Notes: generated by a model from the sequence alone, not told the origin. 64,000 nt of DNA from Saccharomycodes ludwigii (GCF_020623625.1 NC_060200.1:1480501-1544500), one strand, 5' to 3'. Numbered from the stretch's first letter, positions 52,245 to 64,000 are shown. A program made the numbers and translations.

Positions 52245-52671
52245 TCTCAGGTAGTGTTCTTTCCTAGAACTTATATTTATACTCAATTGATATATTGTAA
52301 GAATGCGGAATTAATGAAATAAGGGGGGCCATGTTATGTTTTTGTGCGATGTTTCTTATACCTCGGGGATATCTAATTATTAAAAATAATCTTTTTTAAT
52401 TGGTTAGTTTAATATTAATAATTTGTTCATTCATTTAAATTGTAGAATTCTTTTTTTTTCTTTTTTCCTTTTTTTTCCTTTTTTTTTTTTTTCCGCTAAT
52501 ATATTCATAATATATCTCGATTTATTACTATGCTTCCGAACATTGAACATACTAACTTATTTCCACAATCCAAATATCCCATCTCATCTTATGTAAAAGT
52601 TCTTATTAGGGACATTTACTCAATGTTTTCTTATATCCACAGTAACCACCTATAAACCTAAATTTCTTAAA

Positions 52672-52709
<38 letters not shown>

Positions 52710-52747
52710 AAGATAAAAGAATCATTCCACCAGGTTGAAACAAAAAT
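52245..52747. other. TIM21 upstream region
   Basis: Before the insertion this was the sequence upstream of tRNA-Arg. It holds T/C tracts at 52449-52493 and a run of about 29 A at 52679-52707 near the TIM21 start. No gene was seen. Confidence 0.55.
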
Positions 52748-53557
52748 ATGTTGCAGAAAAAATTAATTGTACCACTACAGGTCAAAATATTACCAGCAAT
52801 TAGCAGGAGATCACATCAATCATCTTTTCAAAGTATCGTACACAAAATTTCCATACAAAATAAACAGCAGAATCATGGAATATCATTCAAAACCACCAAT
52901 GTACTTACAACCAAATGTAATTTTGTTACTTGCACTTCACGTTCGTACTCCACATTTACATCACACGGAAATGACACCACAACTGCTAGTAAAAAACCAA
53001 AAAAATCAATATGGAAACAAATTAAAAAATTCACTACATTCACTGCCTCTAGTGCCTTGGTAATAGGTGCCCTCTCTTTAGCCACAATAGTTTTATATTT
53101 AATCATTAGCGAATTATTTTTACCCTCTGGTGACACCCAAATTTTTAATCGCGCAGTCAATTTGATTGAAGCTGACGAAGTGTCCAGAAAATTACTACAG
53201 TGTAATGATCATATAGGGGAAGATAAAAGGGAAAACAGAGAGCGTCTAAAGGCTTACGGAGAAACTATTTCTGATAATAGATGGGCTAGAAATAGACCTG
53301 TTCAATCTACAAGAACTGTTGGCCAAGATGGCAAAGAACTTTTTTTTTTAAGGTTTCACGTTGAATCTAATAAAAAGATAGGTACTGTGACTTTGGAGGC
53401 TAAAGAATCCAATGAACATTATCAGCCAGACTTTGTGTTTCTGTGCTTGGATGTTCCTGGTGAAAAAAGACATTATTTGATTAGACCAATTCCCCAATTT
53501 GTACCAAAACCTAAAGGTACTGGATTTTTGGGATTGTCATGGGGCCCAAAGAAATAA
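52748..53557 (+). CDS. TIM21: Tim21, TIM23-complex subunit of the mitochondrial inner membrane
   Basis: The protein is 269 aa (S. cerevisiae 239). Tim21 binds the Tom22 tail and couples TIM23 to the outer-membrane translocase and to respiratory complexes. A long basic, Ser/Thr/Gln-rich presequence covers about the first 75-80 residues. One membrane span follows at about 95-120 (SSALVIGALSLATIVLYLII). The intermembrane-space domain has SELFLPSGDTQIFNRAV, RNRPVQST, YQPDFVF and DVPGEKRHYLIRP, and the protein ends LSWGPKK. The context supports it: S. cerevisiae TIM21 (YGR033C) sits between GSC2/FKS2 and RPL26B, and FKS1 and RPL26 flank this gene. Confidence 0.95.
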   Translation: MLQKKLIVPLQVKILPAISRRSHQSSFQSIVHKISIQNKQQNHGISFKTTNVLTTKCNFVTCTSRSYSTFTSHGNDTTTASKKPKKSIWKQIKKFTTFTASSALVIGALSLATIVLYLIISELFLPSGDTQIFNRAVNLIEADEVSRKLLQCNDHIGEDKRENRERLKAYGETISDNRWARNRPVQSTRTVGQDGKELFFLRFHVESNKKIGTVTLEAKESNEHYQPDFVFLCLDVPGEKRHYLIRPIPQFVPKPKGTGFLGLSWGPKK

Positions 53558-53654
53558 ATATAAAATTATAACATATATATAATTTTTTTTGTAACTTTCA
53601 AAAACGTATATATAAATGATATATGTTTTTTTTTCTTTTTTTTTTTTTTCTCTC

Positions 53655-55457
53655 TTAGAAATATATTGTTAACGTCAATATTAATATAATATAACCTATA
53701 TTTTTAGAGAATAATTTATTAGTCTCACTTTTTTGAACAGAACCTTTGGCGGTAGTCTTTTCATTTGTTTTGTCCGTAGACTGTTTATATTTCCCATCTG
53801 AATTTTTTTTATCTTTGGTAATTTTAGTTAACTCAGAGTTACCCGTTTTGCTCAATTTTAATACTTCACTACAACTGTTTTGGCTGCCAAATTTAGGATT
53901 AAATTTAACTGCTTTGTGCCTTAAGGGACATGAGTTTGTTCCAGCATTTTTTAAAAAGTACAATTTACTGATAACAAAAGATAATTGTTCATCTATACTA
54001 CAGTCAGCTAAGGTTCCATAGATATGTGTTTCTGTATCTGAATTATCAAGTACCACGCTTTGTGCGTCATTATTTTTCAATTCAGAACAATTAACAAGCC
54101 CGCATGTATAGTTAAATAGTTTTTGATATTCTTCTGGTGACTCCAAATTTTCTACAAAGCATGGCATGTCTGATGTTAAACAGGAACATTTAGAAGCATT
54201 TGGTATTGGCGGTAACCTTTCACTTGCTTTCCATAAAGTGTTTGTTTTGGGACACTGCCATTTTTTGGGATTTTTTTTGCCTTTATAACTATCTTTTGTG
54301 ACACCATTTGGTTTGGCTTTTCCAAACTCATTTTTCAAAAACTTGAAATCTTCCAATTCTTCAATCTCTTGGTTCTCATTAACTTTTACGACACCATAGC
54401 CATTTTCTTCCTCAAAATACATATAGGCTATGCCACCAGACCAAGTTTTTGTCATTAGCGGTCCAAACAATGTCTCCACTTCAGTAAAGGGCCTTGGCCT
54501 AACAGTATTACATCCAAACTCTGAAAAAAAAATTGGAACGGGAAATTCATAAAATTCCTTGGTTCTATCTCTGAATCCGCTGCTTGAATAGGACGAATAA
54601 CCACACCACTCATACATATTAATTGCATAAAAATCAACAGCTTCAGACAGTTGTTCTCCACAAACAAAGTACCGAGCTAAATTGTCTCTAGTTTCCGGAT
54701 CATCATTCGTGGCATATCCGACAGGAATATTTCTATGGTTGCTATTTTTAATGTAGTCCTTAATGTCTCTGATAGATGCCTTAACGAAGGATGAAGCAAA
54801 AGTATTTGTCCTGTCAGTCGTCACTTCGTTGCCAGCAAAATATCCCAATAAATTGGAATATTTACTCATTGCATCAACCACGTCTTTGTATCTCTGAAAG
54901 GTCCTTGTATTCCAAGTTGGATTTTCTCTAACAATGGAATTGTCTGGTTCTGATAGATCAAGTAAAACATATATACCGCTTCTAGCATAAGCTTCCATGC
55001 AGATATCGTGATTCTTTGTTGGATCAACAGAGTAGACTCTGATACTATTTACACCAAGTTTTTTTAAATAAGGTAAATCACGCAAACAGAGAGCCGGCGA
55101 AGCCAAAGGATCGATATATTTAACCTCATTTGCTACTGTTGTGTGTCCATTATTGCTTTCCTTTAATATTTTTTTTTGTTTTTCGAGTTCTTTTAGTTCA
55201 GGAATTGTTCTGCTAGGCTGATATGCTATTCCTTTTAAAAAAAATTGTTCTCCAGTTTCAGTATTGAAAAATTTGCTACCTACAATCTCAATAACAGGTA
55301 AAACATGATGATCAATATTATTACTTTTGTTCTCGTTCTGTGTTGTAATGGTTTGTCTAGATTCGGCTAATATTTGTGTATTGTCAACACTTATAGAAAC
55401 TACCAATCTAGCCGTGTTAAAGATGATAAAGTATGATATAATTTGGAGCAGTAACAT
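53655..55457 (-). CDS. GAS2: GH72 1,3-beta-glucanosyltransferase, GAS2-like, GPI-anchored
   Basis: The protein is 600 aa. It cuts and religates beta-1,3-glucan chains at the cell surface. A signal peptide covers about residues 1-20. The GH72 domain has acid/base E211 in GNEVT and nucleophile E313 in FFSEFGCN, spaced as in Gas1. It is followed by a Cys-rich CBM43/X8 module (CLTSDMPCFVE to SCPLRHKAVKF). The C-terminus is Ser/Lys-rich and ends in a hydrophobic GPI signal (IGYIILILTLTIYF). The name GAS2 rests mainly on position: S. cerevisiae GAS2 (YLR343W) lies between FKS1 and RPL26A. In S. cerevisiae Gas2 is sporulation-specific, and whether that holds here is unknown. Confidence 0.9.
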   Translation of the reverse strand: MLLLQIISYFIIFNTARLVVSISVDNTQILAESRQTITTQNENKSNNIDHHVLPVIEIVGSKFFNTETGEQFFLKGIAYQPSRTIPELKELEKQKKILKESNNGHTTVANEVKYIDPLASPALCLRDLPYLKKLGVNSIRVYSVDPTKNHDICMEAYARSGIYVLLDLSEPDNSIVRENPTWNTRTFQRYKDVVDAMSKYSNLLGYFAGNEVTTDRTNTFASSFVKASIRDIKDYIKNSNHRNIPVGYATNDDPETRDNLARYFVCGEQLSEAVDFYAINMYEWCGYSSYSSSGFRDRTKEFYEFPVPIFFSEFGCNTVRPRPFTEVETLFGPLMTKTWSGGIAYMYFEEENGYGVVKVNENQEIEELEDFKFLKNEFGKAKPNGVTKDSYKGKKNPKKWQCPKTNTLWKASERLPPIPNASKCSCLTSDMPCFVENLESPEEYQKLFNYTCGLVNCSELKNNDAQSVVLDNSDTETHIYGTLADCSIDEQLSFVISKLYFLKNAGTNSCPLRHKAVKFNPKFGSQNSCSEVLKLSKTGNSELTKITKDKKNSDGKYKQSTDKTNEKTTAKGSVQKSETNKLFSKNIGYIILILTLTIYF

Positions 55458-56307
55458 ATTGAATGCTATTTCCTTCCTCCTTTCTTTTCTATTTTTTTCT
55501 TTTTCTTTTTCTTTTTTTTTAATGATTACTAAATAGTAAGATGTTCCTTTGCTGATAGTTTATATAAAAAAAATAAAATCTTATATTAATAAATAAAAGT
55601 TTTTGTACCTCGTGTTTTATTTTTTTTTTCAATTTGTGTTAGAAACACTGACATTTACACAAAGAGAAAAATCTTAGTGGTGTCTCCCGCGACTATTTTT
55701 TTTTTTTTTTTAATTCAAAATTATCGCACCTGTCACAAATTTGAAAAACAGGATACACAAAGCAACCAGCAATTAAATAATAGTAACAATAAAGAGTCTT
55801 TTTAATTTATTATTCAGGAAATAATGTAAAACAAAGTATACACATATATATATATTATATAGTTTTATAGCATATTATAAAAATAAGTAAAATAAAAAAT
55901 AAATAAATAAAAAAATAAAAAAAGACAAAATAACCAATATGATAAATAAATAGTAAATAAAAAAGATAATATTATCAAACACAACTGAAAAAAAAAAAAA
56001 AAAAAAAAAATAAGCTAATCACGTTTTTTTTTTTCAGCTTTCAAATCAAACGATAAAAAAAAAACCAATTAACATTCAGTTAAATAGTAAATAAAATACA
56101 TGAAAGCCTTTATCATCGTGACAGATAGAAACAATAAAGGGAAATAAAAACAAAATGAAATTTTCTTTCGGAGCAAAGTAAAAATTTAGAGCAAACATAA
56201 TTTTAACGTTTAGAATTCAACTTTATTTTTTTTTTCCTTTCTTTTCTTTACTTTTCATTTCCCCTAATTACTGTATTTTATTCTATCTTTTCTATATGGT
56301 AAATTAT
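55458..56307. other. GAS2-like promoter / FKS1 3' flank
   Basis: AT-rich, with T/C tracts near 55480-55525, a T run at 55698-55711 and A runs near 55988-56011. No gene was seen. Confidence 0.55.
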
Positions 56308-59300
56308 CTATGGAGTCTTGGTTGAATATGATTTCAATTGTGGAGTAGAGGTAAACCAGTGACCCTTATAAGTAGACATATGTTTACCAGTATCGTTATT
56401 GTTTTGATGCCTTGGTTGAACAAAATTCTTAAGAGCACCAGTTAAAGATCCAGCAATAGGATCGGGAACGCCTGCAGAAGCAGCAGCAGGGCCAATAATA
56501 CAAGCGCAGAAACCTGCTAAAACAAATCCATATAAAGTAGCATACTTCTTAACCATACGCTTACGTAAACGTGCCTGTTTTAAAGAGTAAATGGGTGGGC
56601 GGATTTGACGAGATGGCTTCAACCAAAACAACATCATAGAATGGAACTTATCCATATATGGAATCAAAACAAATGGTAATTGACAGAACAACAAAACATG
56701 ACCCAAAATAAAATCTGCAGCAAATTCTGATAATTCAATAACTTTGGCGGTCCATTCTCTAGAAGGTTGAGTCCAAGCCATATAACCTAAACCTTGACCA
56801 TACCACTTACCGGTCCAGAAAGCAGTATTGGCGTGATCGTTCTTAAATTCACGAGTCAACAACAAACTTGACATGCAGACAAAAACCAATCTTTGACAAT
56901 AAATACAGGTAATAACACCAATCAACATCCTAGCAAAATGGAAACCTTCCAAAACCCACATGACTATAAAAGAAGCCAAATGAGCAAGAACAGCCACACC
57001 ATGAGCAAAACCAGCCATCACAGAACCAGTCTTCTTACAACACATACCGAACAATGGTCCTGAACAACATGACATGCCCATACAAACAAATAAAACACCC
57101 ATGTCAATAGCAATTGGACCCAAAGTGCAAATAATAATACGTAAGACAGAATTAACATAATCAGTGTCCTTAACACCCGTTTGTGCATTGATAAAAGTAA
57201 ATGCAATAAAGCAACCAGCAGCATAAATAGCACATGGGATCAGCTCAGAAATAAACAAGTTAAAACGACGAGCTCTAGATGAATCACCAATACCTTTTTC
57301 TGACTCGTCACCTAGAAGCTTACGTTTGAAACCAGTGATCCTAGATCTTGACATTCTGACATAACCAATCCATGAATTTCTGTGGTACTTGTTATTACCT
57401 CTACTTAGCCATCTAATATAATCTCTGTAGTCCAAAAAGTAATCTTCTTTGGCAAATTGATGTGGATTAAAGATAAATGGTGAAAACATCAAGGAAGACA
57501 GAGATGCCCAAAACCACAACAAAGCTGGTTGCCAATGAGCAACAGAGCCAAACAAAATCATCAACAAAGATCTTGCACCTAAATAAATGGCAGAATTAGC
57601 AAATCTTGAATAAAGAATGGAAAATGGAATACGAGAAGTAGCAAAACCACGACCAGTGGAAATATAACGAGCCCCACCATAGGTCATATCACTCAACAAG
57701 GCGTTAGAATAAACTTGACCAGCAAAGACTTCAAACATTGGAGACAAAGACAAAACATGACGCCAAAATCTAACAGTAGCCTTCCAAACACCACGCTCGA
57801 TCAATTCTTGCACCACAATGGGAACAAAGGCAATGAAGAAAACAATGAAAATGGACAAAGTATAACGTCTGATCCAATCAATAGCTGGCGACAAATTGTA
57901 ACATCCAATTGGATACAAGATATCAGTAATAGGCTTGTTCTTGTCATAGTCACAGATAATGGCCTCATGAGCCAAAGAGTTCAAGTTGATCAAAGTTAAC
58001 ATAAACAATTGCAACGACAATTGAATAAACAGATTATTCAAATGAAAACCGGGATGCGCATAATAAAAAGACATGAAACGATCAATTGGCAACTGAGTAC
58101 CCAAATAATAATACTCACGTGATAACATTTGCTCACCCATACCAGCACCAATCTTGGTTGTGAAATTCAAAATTGTACCAAAACCTAAATCTCTACCCTT
58201 ACCACATTGGTAATATTCACAATGTTTAATTCTACCACCTCTCAACAAAGCATTCATACCCGCATAAATATCTTCGTTCAAATGCAAACCCTTTTGTGCC
58301 TTGGAAATACCACTTCTAGTAGTCATATAGGTGGCGTTGATAAAATCCGGATGACCATAATGCAATTTACCACCAATCTGAGACAACGTACGAGCAAACA
58401 AGGTACCAAACGTTTGTTCCTTACCAGCTGCAATATCACCCAAAACACCAGAGTTTTCAGAGAAAATATACTCTCTAGCACCCACAATTGCCACTGGATG
58501 ATTGGTATTTTGTTCTTCATACTTCAAATCTGGAGCATATGGATTAACCTGTTCAACGTTCAATTCTTCAAATTCGGCCAAAACAGATCTAATCTTCAAA
58601 CATTCTTCCAAGTAGTTATCTTGGTTAGCATCAATCAATTGCATATATTCACCTCTGTAGAAAATTAAAGCGTGGTTCTGATTATCGGATTTACCATCAC
58701 CCAAAATTGGGTTACCAGACAATTGGACTCTAAACTTAGGACGTCTACGACCGTTTGGCAAAATCTCGGAATGGCCATCAATCAAAGCAGAATAAATTCT
58801 TGGCTCATCACCCTCATTCAATGGTGGTTCTTCATCCAAGTAAGCAATTTGTAAATCAGGATAAGCTCTCAACAAAAACTCAGCATTTTCCATTTCATAT
58901 GGCTTGAACTTGGTCAATCTTTGCATGGAAACCACAAATTTGAATTTTCTTCTGGCCATCTTTTCTAATTCCCTTTCTAGACCCTCAGCATTGCCACCAA
59001 ACATTTGAACAATTTCAGGATTCTCGACACGGTACAATAACTTAATAGCTCTTGCATAATTCATAAAACCAGAAATGGTACGGTACAAAGTTTGTGATCT
59101 CAAAGAAGCCCAAATACGAGTACGTAAAGTATATTCAGGAGCAGCAGATTTGAAACCAATACAGTAAAATGGCAAGTCATCGATTTGTGCCTTCAATTCA
59201 TCACTTTTTTCACCATCCTCATTTTCACCACCCTCATAAGCAGCAGTTTCTTCAGCTAAAATCTTAGTATCTTTGACAAAACATTCCCATTCAACAGGGT

Positions 59301-62013
59301 GCAATTGTTTCAAATATTCTAGTAAAGTAACTCTTGAAAATTGATCATCTTCACGAATAATTTCCCTCAAAGACAATAAAATTTTTTCTGAATAATGTGG
59401 AGTCAAGACAGTAAAGGTTGGCATGTTATCAACTGGTAACGGTTCTGGCATTGGTGTGGCTAAGGATTGAGCAAAAAAGGTAATACGACGTTCAGCCTCA
59501 GAATCTTTGGGGAAAAATTCAGTGTCAAAGTTGTTATCATCCTGAGAAACAAAAAAAGTAGGTGCTCTCAAAGTTCTTTTCCCCTCAATTTCTGATGGAA
59601 CTTGATGGTACAACAATTTTTGGACATGGTCAATAGCTAACAAATGTTCTCTGTACATAGAAATAACAATGGCATTCCAGATTTGAGAAATCAAAACCTT
59701 GGGCTTGTATTTAATTTCCATATCGTTGGTGGCCAAAATTTTGGAGTAAATTCTCTTTGGCAATCTAGAAAAGATATTCCTCCATGGTGTCAAAATAGAA
59801 ATACCCATGTAAAACGATTTACCAACAGAAAAAACAGTGTTACAGATAACGTACCACATATAGGTATCTAAGAAAAACAAAATCATATCAGTAGCAATCA
59901 TCAACCCTAAAGTAATTTTACTCTGGTTCTTACACAAAACATCACCCCACCAGTATTCACCATAACATCTCATAGTCATGTTGGCTAATGTTCTGATTGG
60001 ATCCTTCAAAGATAAGGTCAAAAAATAGTAGGATTCAGAAAATTTGGCAGCAAAAACAGTGGTCCACAACAAGTATGACATCCACATGTCAAGACCTTTT
60101 AATGGAGCAAAAGAAGCGGTAAATGTTTGAGAGGCAACATAACGTCTAGAAGATTTGCTCATGTAGGACGTGAATAACCCTCCCAAAGGCATGACTGAAA
60201 AGAACACAATGGTGACAATTGCAACGAAAAAGAAAACAACGGCAATAGCATATGCTAACCGAGAATAAACATTCATGGGATCGTACGCAAAAACAAAAAT
60301 GATAGGACCCAAATTAATACCAAAAATTATACAAAGAAACCAAAAACGACGAGACAAGTGCTGAGCACCTGCCCACTTTCTAGGAACAAAACACCATTCA
60401 CAAATGGTGGCACAGATCTGTACAAAAGAAGCAAAAGAACCAGCCAAAGCACAGGAAGCCCATCTATATTCTGGTGTTGGGGAATTATTGACCAATTGTT
60501 GATAGTTGTGTGTGTATAAAGTAGGGGCATTGTAAGCGGTATACATCCAATAAACCGAAGCATGTAAAATCCAAATACGATTAAAGTTAGTCACCAAATG
60601 GAACCACGTACGGGTCTCCTTATAAGTCTTAAAAAAAACGTCGTCCCAGGAAACATCACCTAATCTTAAATAACGTTCCTCAGCTGGCAAATCGGTTAAT
60701 TTAGTGCCATCTTCAAAAACAATCTTAGTCAACCCTTCTGGATACCAGAACAATTGGTTGACATCATCATAACCGATAACCTCGTTATGTTCTCTTTCAC
60801 GCTTAACATAACGACCATCAACAATTTCGTAAACTTGTGCCCTCAAAAATCTATAAATTGGAGTGATAACCCTATTCAAATAATCACCTTCTGGCATAGG
60901 CTGAGTATTCTGTTGGCACATTGGAGAATCTAAGTAATCGCAGGCACATTTATAAATGAAGCATAAACATTCAGAAGTAAATCTAACTTGGTTGGCTTCA
61001 CCCCAACACAACAAATACAATGCAATTTGACGAACCTTTTCTAGTGGCGATAAAATGTTCATCTTAGCCTTCCATCTGTAATCAGCAGCTTCTAAAGAAT
61101 TATCGCCCTCTAACTGAGTTAAAATGGCTTCACTGTTTGCCACCGGATCTTCTCCGGCATTGGCTGTAGCTTCCTCAACCGCCTTCTTCTTCTTTTTTTT
61201 CAATTTTCTGGCTTTTCTGCTTAATTTACCTAGGTTCATATTTCTAAAACCAACTTGATCGTCCATATCTAATTGTGCGGCAAAATACCATTTCTTGTAG
61301 TTTGCGGTATCGCCACCAATATAATCAGCATGCAACGATAGTAAAGCTTGGTCAGGAGACATTCTACTAGCACGGGAGTCTAGTAATGTCATAAAATGAT
61401 CAAACATATTTCTCATTGAATCCCTTTGAAAACCAAACCTATTGGCCAAATCAATGAAAACATCTTCGATCTGTTCAATAGTGACAGGAGATTGGGAATC
61501 GGCCGTCCAGGCAGGATATGGGTCATTTGGCAAAGCCATCGCAATAGCGGCCGGATCAAAACCTTCTCCATACATGGGTGTCGAAGAACCAGAAGATCTA
61601 TTAGGATCACCATAACTCATTTGCGTATATTGGTCCGCACCCCCTGGTGTGCCAGGAGGACCATAACTGAAATCAGAAAAGTTTTCATCTTGAACACCTG
61701 GTGGTGGTTGGTCATAATAACCGCCACCATTATTAGAATAGTCTTGATCTGAGTACATACCTTGGTTAACATTATTGTTGTACTGATCATAGCTGTTATT
61801 GTATTGATCATAAGCCTGTTGTGGGTTCCCATATTGGTCATATTGTTCATATCCTTGTTGTGGTATTGGATTCCCATATTGGTCGTATTGTTCATAAACT
61901 GCTTGTTGCTGGTCATATGGAATACCTCCATCTTGAGGCTGTTGTTGTCCTTGATCAAAATAAGTATTTTGTTGATCGTTATGGGACATTCTTGGTAAGC
62001 TTCTCTTTTCCAC
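56308..62013 (-). CDS. FKS1: 1,3-beta-D-glucan synthase catalytic subunit
   Basis: The protein is 1901 aa (S. cerevisiae Fks1 is 1876). It is a plasma-membrane GT48 enzyme that makes beta-1,3-glucan from UDP-glucose under Rho1 control and is the echinocandin target. A Gln/Tyr/Gly-rich N-terminus (about 1-150) is followed by a first membrane cluster at about 500-750, a large cytosolic catalytic domain at about 800-1350 and a second membrane cluster to about 1840. Hot spot 1 reads FLTLSLKDP (664-672) and hot spot 2 DWIRRYTLS (1379-1387). The frame is complete. There is one gene here where S. cerevisiae has FKS1 and GSC2 on its two duplicated segments. Confidence 0.97.
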   Translation of the reverse strand: MEKRSLPRMSHNDQQNTYFDQGQQQPQDGGIPYDQQQAVYEQYDQYGNPIPQQGYEQYDQYGNPQQAYDQYNNSYDQYNNNVNQGMYSDQDYSNNGGGYYDQPPPGVQDENFSDFSYGPPGTPGGADQYTQMSYGDPNRSSGSSTPMYGEGFDPAAIAMALPNDPYPAWTADSQSPVTIEQIEDVFIDLANRFGFQRDSMRNMFDHFMTLLDSRASRMSPDQALLSLHADYIGGDTANYKKWYFAAQLDMDDQVGFRNMNLGKLSRKARKLKKKKKKAVEEATANAGEDPVANSEAILTQLEGDNSLEAADYRWKAKMNILSPLEKVRQIALYLLCWGEANQVRFTSECLCFIYKCACDYLDSPMCQQNTQPMPEGDYLNRVITPIYRFLRAQVYEIVDGRYVKREREHNEVIGYDDVNQLFWYPEGLTKIVFEDGTKLTDLPAEERYLRLGDVSWDDVFFKTYKETRTWFHLVTNFNRIWILHASVYWMYTAYNAPTLYTHNYQQLVNNSPTPEYRWASCALAGSFASFVQICATICEWCFVPRKWAGAQHLSRRFWFLCIIFGINLGPIIFVFAYDPMNVYSRLAYAIAVVFFFVAIVTIVFFSVMPLGGLFTSYMSKSSRRYVASQTFTASFAPLKGLDMWMSYLLWTTVFAAKFSESYYFLTLSLKDPIRTLANMTMRCYGEYWWGDVLCKNQSKITLGLMIATDMILFFLDTYMWYVICNTVFSVGKSFYMGISILTPWRNIFSRLPKRIYSKILATNDMEIKYKPKVLISQIWNAIVISMYREHLLAIDHVQKLLYHQVPSEIEGKRTLRAPTFFVSQDDNNFDTEFFPKDSEAERRITFFAQSLATPMPEPLPVDNMPTFTVLTPHYSEKILLSLREIIREDDQFSRVTLLEYLKQLHPVEWECFVKDTKILAEETAAYEGGENEDGEKSDELKAQIDDLPFYCIGFKSAAPEYTLRTRIWASLRSQTLYRTISGFMNYARAIKLLYRVENPEIVQMFGGNAEGLERELEKMARRKFKFVVSMQRLTKFKPYEMENAEFLLRAYPDLQIAYLDEEPPLNEGDEPRIYSALIDGHSEILPNGRRRPKFRVQLSGNPILGDGKSDNQNHALIFYRGEYMQLIDANQDNYLEECLKIRSVLAEFEELNVEQVNPYAPDLKYEEQNTNHPVAIVGAREYIFSENSGVLGDIAAGKEQTFGTLFARTLSQIGGKLHYGHPDFINATYMTTRSGISKAQKGLHLNEDIYAGMNALLRGGRIKHCEYYQCGKGRDLGFGTILNFTTKIGAGMGEQMLSREYYYLGTQLPIDRFMSFYYAHPGFHLNNLFIQLSLQLFMLTLINLNSLAHEAIICDYDKNKPITDILYPIGCYNLSPAIDWIRRYTLSIFIVFFIAFVPIVVQELIERGVWKATVRFWRHVLSLSPMFEVFAGQVYSNALLSDMTYGGARYISTGRGFATSRIPFSILYSRFANSAIYLGARSLLMILFGSVAHWQPALLWFWASLSSLMFSPFIFNPHQFAKEDYFLDYRDYIRWLSRGNNKYHRNSWIGYVRMSRSRITGFKRKLLGDESEKGIGDSSRARRFNLFISELIPCAIYAAGCFIAFTFINAQTGVKDTDYVNSVLRIIICTLGPIAIDMGVLFVCMGMSCCSGPLFGMCCKKTGSVMAGFAHGVAVLAHLASFIVMWVLEGFHFARMLIGVITCIYCQRLVFVCMSSLLLTREFKNDHANTAFWTGKWYGQGLGYMAWTQPSREWTAKVIELSEFAADFILGHVLLFCQLPFVLIPYMDKFHSMMLFWLKPSRQIRPPIYSLKQARLRKRMVKKYATLYGFVLAGFCACIIGPAAASAGVPDPIAGSLTGALKNFVQPRHQNNNDTGKHMSTYKGHWFTSTPQLKSYSTKTP

Positions 62014-64000
62014 GCCTATTAATGTTTCTTCTTTGAATTCAGGGTTTTATTCTTAAAGTTAAAATATATTCTCTAGAAAAAAAGAACAAAAGAAAATATA
62101 AAATAGGACTTCGAAATTAGAAGAATATACTACTAGAACACACTAAAATGTTTTGTGAGACCTTCCAGTAGAAAGTAGGTTTGTTTTTTTTTTTTTTTTT
62201 TTTTTGTTTTTTTTTTTTTTGTTATTTATTAAAACAAATGTTAGGAAATATTATATTCTTGGTGTTTCTTCTTTCTTTTTTTTTCCTTTTGGGTTACTCG
62301 AAGCTCTATATGCCTAAATAGGAATGGTTAATTAAAGCAAAAGGAGTTAGTTCTATGAAGAGAAGGAGAAAGAAAGTTAAAGTAAAGTTAGAATTCAATT
62401 TTTAAAAAAAGAAATATTAATAAAAGGAAAACGAGAGAGAAAAAATTTTTTTTTTTTTTTTTTTTTTTCCTTTGCCTTTAGTAGTAAAACAGTGCTAGCT
62501 TTAATGAAGTGATAACTTTTAGTAAAAATAATAAGGATAAGAGTTAAAAGAGCGAAGAGAAGAAATATATATATATTTTATTATACTGGGAAATAAGTTT
62601 ATTTGTATTTTTATTTAGAAACAAGAAAGCATACAAACTGCGAAAAGTTTATTTTGGTAAATCAGGAAAAAAAAATTAGACCTTTTTTTTTTTTAATTTC
62701 TTTTTTCTCCCTTTCTTAGAAAAATATACACGAAAAAAAAAAAAATAATAACAAGTTAAAAGCATTTTATTTTCTTTTTCCTTTTTTTAACTTTTCGTTT
62801 CTTTTTTTTTTCCTTTATAGAAAAAAACAGATCAAAGAAAAAGTAAATGAAATCGATCCGTATTTTGGGTAACAAAAATCAAATTTTACCTTGCAAATAG
62901 TATATCGTTTTTAGTTAACCAAAACCTATCTGGAAAAAAGTTCAACTAAGCTAGTTGAAAATATGAAAGTTTTTTTTTTTTTTTTTCCCCTGTTTGATAA
63001 ATATTTCTTCCAAATATTTGTTACTATTTTTTGATTTTTCTTATTATTATAGTTAAACATACCAATAACTTGCACATGTTTTTTTCTTTTTTCACTTTTC
63101 TTTTTTTTTTCTTTTTCTTTGTAAATCTCAAAAACTATTTTATGTTTAGTGGTTTGTATTAAATTAGTTAATTAAAATCCATATCCGATATATTATTGGT
63201 ATAATCGTCTTACTCTGTAACATTTAACACGTAACTTTAAAATTGTAAAAAATAATGTGGATTTTACTTTTAGTGTTTTTCTTTTTTTTTTTGTTTTTTT
63301 TTTACTATGGAAATCATTTGGGGTGTTGTTTATCCCTTTTTTATTATTATTATTATTATTATTTATCTTGTCTCCAATAGTTTTGTTTTGCTGAGTTTTA
63401 AAATTATTTTAACAAATTTTAAACTTCCGTGGCTGTATCAATAATTAGCCAAGTAAAAAAGATAAAGCAACAGAATATCTCGTACAAATTTATTAATAGA
63501 TCTTATTAGTTTAAATTTTTTTTTTTTTTTTTTTTGTGGCTTTGCAAAAAGCTTGGAATTTAAAAAAATGTTATATAATATATATTTTTTTTTTTTCAAT
63601 TACTTGGTTCTGCGTGTTTTCTTATACTGATTATAACGGATCTAAAAAATATTAGAATACTTCTATATTTAGAAACATAAAACTTTTATTATCATTTATC
63701 TCTATTAGGAAAAGATATTAACAAACAATGTTACAAGATTGTTAAATTAACGTTCTCAGTAAATTGTCTCGAGAAAATCCAAGTTATTAGAAACGCCATC
63801 ACACATAATAATAACAGATTTGGAAATAGTTGTATATATTTAAAAATCTAGAACTTTTAATTTTAATTTTAATTTTCATTTTCATTTTGCCATACAAGGT
63901 CTAAAAATTTCTTGTAAACAAAGGGACAGGGAATTATTAATAATAAATTAATAAGAATTAAAATATTTGTATTAAAGCGGTAAAGTGTTATTATCGTGAA
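62014..64000. other. FKS1 upstream region, about 2 kb without a gene
   Basis: No ORF of protein-like composition and no tRNA in nearly 2 kb. It has T runs at 62182-62220, 62447-62468, 62968-62986 and 63518-63534. An ATT microsatellite lies near 63341-63362 and ATTTT(A/C) repeats near 63859-63892. It probably holds a long FKS1 promoter and the flank of a gene beyond the window. Confidence 0.5.

Noticed and set aside
1-64000. CRISPR arrays, operons, prokaryotic defence systems or biosynthetic clusters
   Set aside because: The window is ordinary nuclear yeast sequence with mixed gene directions. Nothing of this kind is visible.

Overview
This is a chromosomal window from an AT-rich budding yeast (Saccharomycetales). 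The evidence is almost uninterrupted yeast gene content, spliceosomal introns with GTATGT 5' sites and TACTAAC branch points, yeast-type tRNAs, a Ty3/gypsy LTR retrotransposon, and spacers full of long A or T runs. Genes that S. cerevisiae keeps on two different post-duplication chromosomes are interleaved here in one row (from memory: YGR028-037 with YLR336-347, and YFL033-037 with YLR059-063). That points to a lineage that never had the whole-genome duplication. With the low GC this fits Saccharomycodaceae (Saccharomycodes or Hanseniaspora), but the species is inferred, not shown.

Layout. Left block, 1-6.9 kb: an SGD1 fragment cut by the window edge, MSP1, ERV1 and VRP1. A gene-poor stretch, 6.9-12 kb: tRNA-Pro(UGG), an old solo LTR and a DUF3445/HRQ-family gene. 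Middle block, 12-36.3 kb: TUB2, RPO41, MOB2, BMT6, RPL22, MIL1, FRS1, RIM15 and REX2. Right block, 36.9-62 kb: ACB1, KAP95, CAX4, a YLR345W-like 6-phosphofructo-2-kinase homologue, RPL26, tRNA-Arg(CCG), a complete-looking Ty3-like element, TIM21, a GAS2-like glucanosyltransferase and FKS1. Then about 2 kb with no gene. The left and right blocks belong to the same ancestral neighbourhood, with the middle block between them and the right block in reverse order, so the window records at least one large rearrangement.

Four genes are split by introns after very short first exons (TUB2 12 nt, RPL22 12 nt, RPL26 19 nt, MOB2 23 nt). Simple ORF calling gives wrong N-termini for all four. RPO41, MIL1 and CAX4 have misleading in-frame upstream extensions made of pyrimidine-rich leader.

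The genes are mostly housekeeping and do not form one pathway. Themes are cell-wall glucan (FKS1, GAS2-like), actin and polarity (VRP1, MOB2), mitochondrial biogenesis (MSP1, ERV1, TIM21, RPO41, REX2), translation (RPL22, RPL26, BMT6, FRS1, two tRNAs), nuclear import (KAP95) and nutrient signalling (RIM15). I found no clear new multi-gene system. The most notable observations are the verprolin with a triplicated internal module, the kinase/phosphatase homologue whose phosphatase histidine is replaced, the DUF3445 gene at a rearrangement boundary, and the fresh Ty3-like insertion beside a tRNA gene.
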